DNA of 64,000 nucleotides, taken from NCBI GenBank assembly GCA_023430045.1, contig JAEZCF010000036.1, positions 1 through 64,000 on the forward strand, given 5' to 3'. The notes beneath the pieces were generated by a model. That model had not been told where the DNA came from and searched no databases. It saw only the letters and a program-made list of their open reading frames with translations. The DNA comes from Pseudomonadota bacterium. GTDB lineage: Bacteria; Pseudomonadota; Gammaproteobacteria; Xanthomonadales; Xanthomonadaceae. Shown here piece by piece: positions 33,281 to 40,876 of this stretch. The number at the start of each line of letters is the position of its first letter. Positions within the stretch are counted from its first letter, which is position 1. The position numbers and the translations under genes were made by a program.

Positions 33281-34381
33281 TTATCCCATTCGTTTTAATA
33301 GGCGCGAGACGGTGGAGGCATTGATGTTGAGTTGCTTACCGATGGCACGCAGCGACAGTCCTTCTGCGTGCAAGCGACGGATCATCAGATCGCGCTGAAT
33401 CTCGTCGCTACTGACCACGGTGGGTGTTGCGATGGCGAGCAGCGCATCTTCAAAGGACACGCCGTGCAACGCCACTTGTCTTCGGGCGCGATTAACCAAA
33501 CGGGTTGCATCGGAGAGCGGATGGCCGACCAGGGACGGCGCGATGGCCATGGCCAGGCTGGACTCGCATCCCAGGTGTTGTAGCAGCGTCTCGATCTGGA
33601 TCAGCGTGCTCTCAGGAAAACGCAGCCACAGGTCAAAGCGGCGAAACACCGCACGATCGAGCAACTCTTCGTGATTGGTCGCCGCCACGAGCAGTGATGT
33701 GGCGGGCCACTCGTCAATGGCCTGCAGCAAGACGTTTACCACCCGCTTGAGTTCGCCCACGTCCTGCCCATCGTCCCGTCGTTTGGCCAGCGCGTCAAAC
33801 TCGTCCAGCAGCAGCACGCATGGCTGTGCCCTCGCATGCGATAGCACTCGAACCAAGTTGTTGCCGGTTTTGCCTAGCAGGCTGTTAACGGCGGCAGCGA
33901 GATTTAGCGTCACCAACGGCAGGTGCAGGCGTTCGGCAAGAAACGTCGCCGCCAACGTCTTGCCGACGCCGGGCGGGCCCGACAGTAACACCGTGCGTGA
34001 TGGCTGCAGGTCTGCCTCGAACAGGCGATCGGCATGCTTCCACTCGTGAACCAGGCCAGTCAGCGTGCCCTCGATTTCCGGCGTCCAGACCGGTGGTTGA
34101 TCGAGATGGACCGGGAACTGCACCGTGGTGAGGGGCAGATTGCTCTCGGCATCCACGGGACTCAGAGTGGCCTGATGCGCGGCGGCATCGCGAGCGAGGG
34201 TCAAACGGGCCTCGTTTGCTTCGGTCAAGGCCTTGGACAACACCGCGGCAAGCGGACTTTTTTCCCGGCGCAAACGCGCAATGAGGCGACTCAGCCGCAA
34301 CTGGAATGCACCGGCATTGCCGGCACAACCTTCACGAACCAATGCGACCCATTCGGCAGGGGAAGCGGGCGATGGGGGCAC
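33281..34381 (-). CDS. ietA: AAA ATPase of an IetAS-type defence pair, with C-terminal helix-turn-helix
   Basis: A 366-residue ATPase. Walker A is GPPGVGKT (135-142), Walker B LLLDEFD (190-196), sensor 1 lies in AATNHEE, and RRFDLWLRFPE probably holds the arginine finger. This is the CDC48/26S-type AAA core. The last 36 residues (IRRLHAEGLSLRAIGKQL, then NINASTVSRLLKRMG) form a resolvase-like helix-turn-helix. The preferred start is GTG 34381, which has GAGG five bases upstream; GTG 34414 would put phased DNA repeats into coding sequence. The gene precedes the subtilase in a two-gene operon and probably controls its activity. Confidence 0.82.
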   Translation of the reverse strand: MPPSPASPAEWVALVREGCAGNAGAFQLRLSRLIARLRREKSPLAAVLSKALTEANEARLTLARDAAAHQATLSPVDAESNLPLTTVQFPVHLDQPPVWTPEIEGTLTGLVHEWKHADRLFEADLQPSRTVLLSGPPGVGKTLAATFLAERLHLPLVTLNLAAAVNSLLGKTGNNLVRVLSHARAQPCVLLLDEFDALAKRRDDGQDVGELKRVVNVLLQAIDEWPATSLLVAATNHEELLDRAVFRRFDLWLRFPESTLIQIETLLQHLGCESSLAMAIAPSLVGHPLSDATRLVNRARRQVALHGVSFEDALLAIATPTVVSSDEIQRDLMIRRLHAEGLSLRAIGKQLNINASTVSRLLKRMG

Positions 34382-34394
34382 AGAATCCTCGGGG

Positions 34395-34435
34395 TGTTGC
34401 GTCGTGTTGCGCACTGTTGCACACTCGCCGCAACA
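34395..34435. promoter_or_regulatory. Phased TGTTGC repeats between two divergent defence operons
   Basis: TGTTGC occurs at 34395-34400, 34405-34410 and 34415-34420, exactly ten bases apart (one helical turn), and its complement GCAACA follows at 34430-34435. These are in the 90-base gap between the IetA-like start and the OLD nuclease start, so a bound protein could repress or co-ordinate both operons. The ten-base period is not a multiple of three, which argues against coding. The binder is unknown; the helix-turn-helix at the end of the IetA-like ATPase is a candidate. Confidence 0.5.
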
Positions 34436-34471
34436 GGGCAAGCCCCACCATAGACGGGGCAGGGCAGGGGC

Positions 34472-36208
34472 ATGGCGCGCATCCGCAAGGTCGAGATCGA
34501 AAACTTCCGCGGCATCCGCCATTTGGCGTGGGACCCGGCGCCCGGGATCAATTGCCTGATCGGCCCCGGCGACAGCGGCAAGTCGACCGTGCTGGATGCC
34601 ATTGATCTTTGCCTGGGCGCTCGGCGGACGGTCCAGTTCGCTGACAGCGACTTCTACGGCCTTGATACTGCACGACCGATCAGCATCACGCTGACCTTGG
34701 GCGGCTTGAGCGATGCGCTGTGCGCGCTGGACGGGTACGGACAGTTCTTGCGTGGCCGCGACCCGGCGACCGGCGCGATCACGGACGAACCGGGTTACGG
34801 CACGGAAGTCGTACTTAGTCTCAACCTGACCGTTGCCGGCGACCTTGAACCGGTCTGGAGCCTGTACTCGAACCGCGCCGCGCAACAGGGCCTGCAGCGC
34901 AACTTGCAGTGGAAGGACCGGGTCGGGTTGGCACCTGTCCGCATCGGGGCGTCGGCCGACTACCATTTGGGCTGGCAACGCGGCTCGGTGCTCAACCGAG
35001 TGTCGGACGAGCGTCTCGATGCATCGCAGGCACTGGTTGCTGCCGCACGGCAGGCGCGCAACTCGTTTGGCGCCCAGGCCGAGGTTCAGTTGCAGCACAC
35101 ACTGCAGCTAGTGGCCGATACGGCGCGCACGCTCGGCGTTCGGGTGGGCGACCGGCCGCAGGCCTTGCTTGATGCCCACGCCGTGTCGTTTGGCGCCGGC
35201 ACGATCGCTCTGCACGACAGTGCGGGCATCCCCTTGCGTGGTTTGGGCACTGGCTCGACGCGGCTGATGATCGCCGGGCTGCAGCAACAGGCGGGCGCTG
35301 CGGCCAGCGTGGTGCTGGTCGACGAGCTGGAGTACGGACTGGAGCCACATCGGATTGCGCGTTTCCTGCATGCGCTTGGCTCGAAGCAGCCGACGTGGCC
35401 GGTACAGGCGTTCCTGACAACCCACTCCCCGGTAGCGCTGCGTGAGCTCAGTGGCGCTCAGCTGTTCGTGATGCGCCCAACTGCGGACGGGCACGAGGTA
35501 CGTTGCGTTGGGCAGGATCAGGACGCACAAAGCACGATTCGCTTGTATCCCGAGGCGTTCCTCGCTCCGTCGGTCATCGTCTGCGAAGGCGCCACCGAAG
35601 TCGGGTTTCTACGCGGCTTGGACCTGGATCGAGCGACCCGCGGATTGCCATCGTTGGCGGCACAGGGCGTAGCGTTAGTCGACTGTGGTGGTGGTCCGCC
35701 CGAACGCCCCTATCAGCGGGCGAGCGCGTTTGCAGCCCTCGGCTATCGCGTAATGATCCTGCGCGACGGCGACGTGCCGCCGGATCCCAACGTCGAGCGC
35801 GCCTTCCTTGAGGCCGGGCACGCCGTAGTGGCATGGGACCCAGGCCACGCCCTGGAGGACCAGTTGTTTGCCCATCTGCCGGCCGCGGCGTGCTGGGCGC
35901 TGGTCTTGTTCGCGCATTCGTTGCATGGCGACGTAGTGCGCGCGCACATTCAGTCGGCATCGAACGGCGGCGCCATCACGCTCGACTCAATCTACGCCGA
36001 GCTCAGCAACACGAGCCTGCTGTCGGCACCGGTACGTGCGGCGCTGGGGCGGGCATCCCGCGCCCAACGTGCCGGCTGGTTCAAGTCCATTTCCTGGATG
36101 GAAGAGGCCGCGCAGACGATCGTGGCGCCATCGCTGGCGACCGCGCCGCCGTACTTGGTGCAACGAATCGACAGCATCTTTACTTGGGCCGCGCATGCCG
36201 CTGCCTGA
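34472..36208 (+). CDS. gajA: OLD-family ATP-dependent nuclease, Gabija GajA
   Basis: A 578-residue OLD protein: ABC-type ATPase with Walker A GPGDSGKST (31-39), signature region LRGLGTGSTRL (256-266), Walker B VVLVDELEYGLEP (280-292) and the H-switch TTHSP (316-320). A C-terminal TOPRIM nuclease follows, with E372 (VIVCEGATE) and D432-G-D434 (ILRDGD). GajA senses nucleotide depletion during infection and nicks DNA. The length equals that of the studied Bacillus GajA. The stop overlaps the helicase gene by 14 bases, confirming the Gabija pairing. It is divergent from the IetAS-like operon. Confidence 0.85.
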   Translation: MARIRKVEIENFRGIRHLAWDPAPGINCLIGPGDSGKSTVLDAIDLCLGARRTVQFADSDFYGLDTARPISITLTLGGLSDALCALDGYGQFLRGRDPATGAITDEPGYGTEVVLSLNLTVAGDLEPVWSLYSNRAAQQGLQRNLQWKDRVGLAPVRIGASADYHLGWQRGSVLNRVSDERLDASQALVAAARQARNSFGAQAEVQLQHTLQLVADTARTLGVRVGDRPQALLDAHAVSFGAGTIALHDSAGIPLRGLGTGSTRLMIAGLQQQAGAAASVVLVDELEYGLEPHRIARFLHALGSKQPTWPVQAFLTTHSPVALRELSGAQLFVMRPTADGHEVRCVGQDQDAQSTIRLYPEAFLAPSVIVCEGATEVGFLRGLDLDRATRGLPSLAAQGVALVDCGGGPPERPYQRASAFAALGYRVMILRDGDVPPDPNVERAFLEAGHAVVAWDPGHALEDQLFAHLPAAACWALVLFAHSLHGDVVRAHIQSASNGGAITLDSIYAELSNTSLLSAPVRAALGRASRAQRAGWFKSISWMEEAAQTIVAPSLATAPPYLVQRIDSIFTWAAHAAA

Positions 36209-37613
36209 GATCGATCTACTGGGTATTGCGCGCGGCGCCATCACGGCGCCTGCGGGATGCGGCAAGACCGAATTGATCGCGGCCGCTGCGTGCGCACACC
36301 GGGGGGCGAAACCGCTCTTGGTACTCACCCACACCAATGCTGGCGTCGCCGCGCTGCGCCAGAGGTTGGACCGTGCGGGCGCCGACACGCGCCGCTATCG
36401 AGTGTCCACCATTGACGGCTGGGCCATGCGGTTGATCGCCACCTTTCCCGTACGCAGCGGCCACAACCCGGCGATCCTGGCGTTGACGCAGCCGCGCCAC
36501 GACTATCCTGCCATTCGCGCTGCCGCGCTCGGACTGCTGACGGCAGGTCACGTGGCCGATGTCATCCGCGCCAACTACGCCCAGCTGATCGTCGACGAGT
36601 ATCAGGACTGCACGTTGCCGCAGCATCGAATGATCTGCGCACTCGCCGGACTGCTACCGACGTGCGTGCTGGGCGACCCGATGCAGGCCATTTTCGGCTT
36701 CGCCGAGCCGCTAGCACATTGGACTCAGGACACTTGCGCCTTCTTTGGGCCGGCCGGCGAACTCGCGACGCCGTGGCGATGGCGCAATGCCGGCACCGAG
36801 CGGCTGGGGCACTGGCTGCTCGCCTCCCGGACACGCCTGTTGGCAGGTCAAGCCATCGACTTGAGCGCAGCGCCGCCGGAACTGAGCTGGGTGACGCTGC
36901 GCCACGCGGAAGATCACGAGCGGCGCTTGACGGCCGCGCGAACTCAAAGCCCGGTGCGCGACGGCACGGTGCTAATCATCGGGGACAGCATCAATCCGGA
37001 AAGTCATGGTCGCCTGGCCAGTCAAACCCCGGGCGCGGTGACGGTCGAGGCGATCGATCTGCGCCATTTGACCGCGTTCGCGAACACATTTTCCGTGGAG
37101 GCACCGGACGCGCTGGAGCGTTTGCTGCAGTTCGCCCAAAGCGCCATGACCAACGCCAGTGCCCAACCATTTTCGCAACGGATCGCCAGCTTGCGTGCGG
37201 GGCGCGCGCGTAACCCGGCAACCTCCGCCGAGACCAGTGCGCTTGAGTTCTTGCAAGGCCCCACACTGAGTGCTGCCGCCGCGCTACTGGAAGCCCTTCG
37301 TGCGCAAGTCGAAACGCGCGTGCACCGTCCTGCAGTGCTGTTCGGCGCACTTAAGGCGCTGCGCATGGCTGCTGGCAGCGGACAGCCGTTGGCACAAGCG
37401 GCGGTCGCAGTTCGCGAGGAGAACCGTCACCTGCCGCGGTCGATGGGTCGGCGCGCCGTGGGCAGCACTCTGCTGCTCAAAGGGCTTGAGGCCGATGTAG
37501 TGGTGGTGCTCAATGCGGATGTGTTGAATGCGGCAAATCTGTATGTCGCTCTGACCCGGGGTGCTCGACGAGTAGTAGTGTGCAGTACCCAGTCCATTCT
37601 GGCGCCGTGCTGA
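36195..37613 (+). CDS. gajB: UvrD/Rep-like helicase, Gabija GajB
   Basis: A 472-residue superfamily 1A helicase: Walker A APAGCGKTE (18-26), motif Ia VLTHTNAGVAALRQRL, motif II VDEYQD (134-139), motif III LGDPMQAIFGF, and the C-terminal STLLLKGLEADVVVV and YVALTRGARRVVV, which are the UvrD-type motifs V and VI. It is short, as GajB proteins are. Together with the OLD nuclease it forms Gabija, an anti-phage system that degrades or nicks phage DNA when nucleotides fall. ATG 36195 overlaps the gajA stop. A broken recombinase gene ends 20 bases downstream on the other strand. Confidence 0.85.
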   Translation: MPLPEIDLLGIARGAITAPAGCGKTELIAAAACAHRGAKPLLVLTHTNAGVAALRQRLDRAGADTRRYRVSTIDGWAMRLIATFPVRSGHNPAILALTQPRHDYPAIRAAALGLLTAGHVADVIRANYAQLIVDEYQDCTLPQHRMICALAGLLPTCVLGDPMQAIFGFAEPLAHWTQDTCAFFGPAGELATPWRWRNAGTERLGHWLLASRTRLLAGQAIDLSAAPPELSWVTLRHAEDHERRLTAARTQSPVRDGTVLIIGDSINPESHGRLASQTPGAVTVEAIDLRHLTAFANTFSVEAPDALERLLQFAQSAMTNASAQPFSQRIASLRAGRARNPATSAETSALEFLQGPTLSAAAALLEALRAQVETRVHRPAVLFGALKALRMAAGSGQPLAQAAVAVREENRHLPRSMGRRAVGSTLLLKGLEADVVVVLNADVLNAANLYVALTRGARRVVVCSTQSILAPC

Positions 37614-37632
37614 GCGCGAGAGTCTGGATCTT

Positions 37633-38635
37633 TCAGTCTTCTAGGAGACGAGCGGCCGGATTCGCCGAAGCTCCGCCGGTCTGGAAGTACCCGATCACAC
37701 TCGACACCGACCGGTGCTCCGTCAGCTGCATGATCGCCGGCAGCGCCACGCCTTGGCGACTGGCTTCAGTCACAAACCCCGACCGCAGGCTATGCCCGCC
37801 AAAATCCCCCTCCAGCCCGGCCAGGCGCGCCCGCCTCTGCACGATCTCCCCCACGGCGGCCGGGGAGAGGGCAGGGCCGACGCGCTGCTTCCAGAGCCGC
37901 CGGAAGATCGCCCCTTCGGTGATCCCGGCTGCGTCCAGCCAGTCCTGCAGGGCGAGGGCGGCCCGATCGAGCACCGGCTTGTCCGGGGTCGAGGTAGCAG
38001 TAGCCCCGGCCTGCTGGGTCTTACTGTGCTCCAGCCGGTAGATATAGCCCGCCTCGCCAATCCGGCGCAGGTCGCGCAGGTCGGCAGCGGCGATCTCGCT
38101 GCGCCGACGGCCGCCACTAGCGAACCCGAAGCAGAGTAGAGCGCGATCCCGAATTCCTTCCAGGCTGTCGTCGCAGGTGGCCAACATGGCCTCCAGCTCG
38201 GCCAGGGTGATCGCAGTCTTCTTGCGTGGGCGCTCGCCGCGCTTGACCGCGGCCCGCGCTGCGCGACTGAGCACGGTGCGGATTGCCGGCTGCTCGCACG
38301 GATTGGCCATGTGCTTGAGTCGGTGAGCGGTGGAGAGCACGGCAATGCGATGGCGCACGGTGGCCAAGGTCCACGGGCCGTCCTTGGCTTTGAGGCCATA
38401 CGAACTGGAGCACGGTGGCTTCGGGTACCGGCAAGGTCAGCTCGATGCCGTAGCGCGCCGCGTGCCAGCCGGCCCAGTAGCGCAGGGCGCTGGTGTAGCT
38501 GCGGGTGGTGTTCTCGGCCGCGGCTTCGGCCAGCAGCTCTCGGACCGCATCGGCAGCCTGTTGGGCCAGCTGTTCGGGCAGTGCTAGACAGGCGGCCGTC
38601 GCGGCAAGCGCGGGAATTGTAGAAATATCTTTCAT
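37633..38635 (-). pseudogene. Tyrosine recombinase broken by an internal deletion/frameshift
   Basis: The N-terminal core-binding part (MKDISTIPALAATAACLALP to LPVPEATVLQFV, 38635 to about 38390) and the catalytic part (GLKAKDGPWTLATVRHRIAV onward to 37633) lie in different frames. Compared with my memory of related Xanthomonas integrases, about 25-30 residues are missing at the junction, so the damage is a deletion of non-triplet length, not a single base slip. The catalytic part keeps R (SGGRRRSE), HSLR, EHR and the Y of IGYF. It is divergent from a KfrA-like gene, a pairing seen in mobile islands of this family, and lies 1.3 kb from the dif-like site. Confidence 0.75.
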
Positions 38636-38645
38636 ACTATGTAAT

Positions 38646-38704
38646 GTACGCTACGTTTAGACGGCCATACCCACGATAATCATCACTTATCGCGAGTACG
38701 CTAC
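38646..38704. promoter_or_regulatory. GTACGCTAC direct repeats in the recombinase/KfrA promoter
   Basis: GTACGCTAC occurs at 38646-38654 and again at 38696-38704, 50 bases apart and in the same orientation, within the 103-base gap between the recombinase and kfrA start codons. KfrA proteins bind repeats upstream of their own genes, so these are candidate operators, and the spacing is close to five helical turns. A/T-rich promoter-like sequence (ATAATCATCACTTAT) lies between them. Confidence 0.45.
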
Positions 38705-38738
38705 CAGCAGAGTAGGGCGCCAGTAAAGGAGACTTCGC

Positions 38739-39656
38739 ATGGCCCGGGGCATCACTGAATCTGACGTCCATAGCGCCGCCGACGAATTGGTCGGCAAGGG
38801 CGAACGCCCAACCGTCGAGCGGATCCGGACTCACCTGGGGACAGGCTCGCCGAACACCGTGACCCGCTGGCTGGAGACGTGGTGGAAGCGACTTGGCACG
38901 CGCCTGCAGCCAGCGCGTCCGGACCTGGAAGATGCACCAGCGGTGTTGGCAGAACTCGCCGGACAATGGTGGGAGCTAGCGTTGAGTCATGCCCGGGAGG
39001 CCGCCCATCGAGAGCTTGCAGCAGCTGAGCAGTCACTGGCCGCCCGGCGTGATGCACTGGAGGCAAAGTCCCGGCTTGTAGCTGACGAGCTGACGCAAAT
39101 GCGCTCAGAGCGCGACGATGCTCTCACAGGAGAGAGGATTGCCGCTACGCAAGCTGCAGAGCTACAGCGATTGGTTGACCAGCTCCGTCTGCAGATGTCA
39201 GAGCTTGTAGAGCAGCGGGATGTCGAGCTTCGAAGAGCTGATCGAAATGAAGCATCGAGACAGCAACTCGACGCCAGGCTTCATGAGGCGCTAGAAACGG
39301 CGAAATCTGAGCGAGAAGACTGGGCCGAGTACACCAGATCTGTCGAGAATCGGGCGCTCAGCGATGTTGATCGCGCCCGACAGGAGGTGAAAGAACTCCA
39401 GGTGCAGCTAAGCAAGGCATCCGAGCAACACAGAGCTCTTGAGAAGCAGCTGCGCCAGGATATCCAGACCGCCCAAGCAGCGGCCGCCACGGCCAGTCAG
39501 GCTGCCGATATCCTGCGCGGCAGATGTGACGCGCTCGAGGGACAACTTTCAGGGCTTCGAGATTTGCCAGCTCAGCTGGAAGTTGCATTAAAGCGATCCA
39601 AAGAAGTTCGCATCGCTGCTGATGTTAGGCCGAAACGCAAGCGGCCGAAGCAATGA
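38739..39656 (+). CDS. kfrA: KfrA-like DNA-binding coiled-coil protein
   Basis: A 305-residue protein. The N-terminal 75 residues (ARGITESDVHSAADELVGKG, then PTVERIRTHLGTGSPNTVTRW) match the KfrA N-terminal DNA-binding domain, and the remainder is nearly continuous coiled coil (about 80-285), followed by a basic tail (RPKRKRPKQ). KfrA proteins bind DNA near their own promoters and are found on plasmids and islands, where they affect stability. It is divergent from the broken recombinase. A/G-rich ribosome binding sequence AAAGGAG lies eight bases before the ATG. Confidence 0.85.
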   Translation: MARGITESDVHSAADELVGKGERPTVERIRTHLGTGSPNTVTRWLETWWKRLGTRLQPARPDLEDAPAVLAELAGQWWELALSHAREAAHRELAAAEQSLAARRDALEAKSRLVADELTQMRSERDDALTGERIAATQAAELQRLVDQLRLQMSELVEQRDVELRRADRNEASRQQLDARLHEALETAKSEREDWAEYTRSVENRALSDVDRARQEVKELQVQLSKASEQHRALEKQLRQDIQTAQAAAATASQAADILRGRCDALEGQLSGLRDLPAQLEVALKRSKEVRIAADVRPKRKRPKQ

Positions 39657-39685
39657 GCGCGCTGAAGTAGTACTTTTACTTGGAA

Positions 39686-39708
39686 GGCTCGCCTCCAGAA
39701 GGCGAGCC
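39686..39708. terminator. 9-bp hairpin after kfrA
   Basis: GGCTCGCCT (39686-39694) pairs with AGGCGAGCC (39700-39708) around CCAGA, about 30 bases past the kfrA stop. No T-run follows on the plus strand. The remainder of the 417-base gap to 40074 has no gene. It holds the dif-like site at 39926-39953. Confidence 0.4.
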
Positions 39709-39925
39709 GAATCGCCTCGGTTCCTGCAGTCGAGCCTAGTGGACGCCAACTAATGGCGCTACTTACTTGATGGAGGCGCCAACTTCAGAGAAGTAGCACT
39801 AATACGTTGAGCGGCGTAACAACTTTAGTTGGGTCGGCTGCGAGGAGGGCGGCTTGGCGCTCGGGGGGGCAGCACCAGCTGGGTGGCCGTTCAGCGCCGC
39901 GCGCCGTGAGGCACGTTCAGCCTAT

Positions 39926-39953
39926 ATTTCGCATAATGTATATTATGTTCTAC
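39926..39953. other. dif: dif-like XerCD recombination site (replication terminus)
   Basis: The 28 bases have an ATTTCGCATAA arm (39926-39936), a TGTATA centre (39937-39942) and a TTATGTTCTAC arm (39943-39953). The inner 20 bases, CGCATAATGTATATTATGTT, equal those of E. coli dif. The outer four bases of the right arm differ from the usual AAAT. XerC and XerD act here to resolve chromosome dimers. GGGNAGGG octamers point toward it from both sides of the window, as FtsK-orienting KOPS should. Its place beside a recombinase and an island also fits an element inserted at dif. Confidence 0.8.
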
Positions 39954-40073
39954 GCTGCAGGCCTTAGCACCTGACACGGCACATCGAATGGAGCCCCACG
40001 CTGTTTGGGATCCTGCTCGCTTGCCCACAGGCTCCCCTATGACCAAACCACACGGTTTCGTGAGGTCTATCAC

Positions 40074-40601
40074 TCACTCTGCCATTTCCAGCTTTCCGCC
40101 AACCGTCATACGCCGCCATGCGCCCACGTAACGCAGGTACCTGCCAATGAAGATGCCGGTGAATCCACCAGAAAGCACCAGGTAGACAATCCGGAAGCTG
40201 CCGGCGTTGCCCAGCGCGGGCGATACCGCAAGCGCGGATTCGAAGCCGTACTTCACGGCGAACGTGACCAGCAGCAACGGCAGCAGGCTGTAGTCCGCGC
40301 TGCGCCACAGCGTCCCTGTTGGCAGGTTGACGCTCAGCTTCACGTGACGCAGCAGCATCCACCCGGCACCCATTCCAACCACGATGCCCAGCAGCCATTC
40401 ACCCCACACGTCCCAGGAGCCGTCATACCGGTGGATGATCGACCAGAGACCCCACGCAGTAAAAAGAACCGGTACCACCGCCAACGCTGAGAGCGAGGTT
40501 TTTCCGGGCTTCATCGCAGCGACGCCGCGTGTGATCAGAAAGGCCAGAAGCACCCAGATCCAGATCGGGGTGTGCGAAATGAGCTGCTGCAGCATGTTCA
40601 C
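40074..40601 (-). CDS. Small polytopic membrane protein (DUF6622-like)
   Basis: A 175-residue membrane protein with about five hydrophobic helices. The beginning LQQLISHTPIWIWVLLAFLI resembles proteins annotated DUF6622, but I am not certain of the family. It starts at GTG 40601 with AAGGA six bases upstream; ATG 40595 is an alternative. It is the first chromosomal gene to the right of the dif-like site. Function unknown. Confidence 0.7.
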   Translation of the reverse strand: MNMLQQLISHTPIWIWVLLAFLITRGVAAMKPGKTSLSALAVVPVLFTAWGLWSIIHRYDGSWDVWGEWLLGIVVGMGAGWMLLRHVKLSVNLPTGTLWRSADYSLLPLLLVTFAVKYGFESALAVSPALGNAGSFRIVYLVLSGGFTGIFIGRYLRYVGAWRRMTVGGKLEMAE

Positions 40602-40876
40602 AGGGAGTCCTTCGTGTGTGTGAGCGCTGGTCGTGCGGCGCCGTGCGGTGGTGAGTCAATTCTGGCGCTGCGCATTCCCGGGACAAGTGACAGCTGTCAG
40701 GCATAACGGGTGCACACGTTCGGGGCGCGTGACCCGGTGCCCACACATGACCGGCGGCAGCGTACGATTAACGGATGAACCCCGTGGCTCCGCGTCCTGC
40801 CGTGGGCGCCCGCCTTCGGTCTTGCCACGCTGCCTCGCCACGCTGCGCCCGGCCACCCAGATCACTTTCTTTCCCG

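Noticed and set aside
26400..40000. Prophage or conjugative element as the source of the accessory region
   Set aside because: No capsid, tail, lysis, terminase, relaxase or type IV secretion gene was found. Only a broken recombinase and a KfrA-like gene point to mobility.
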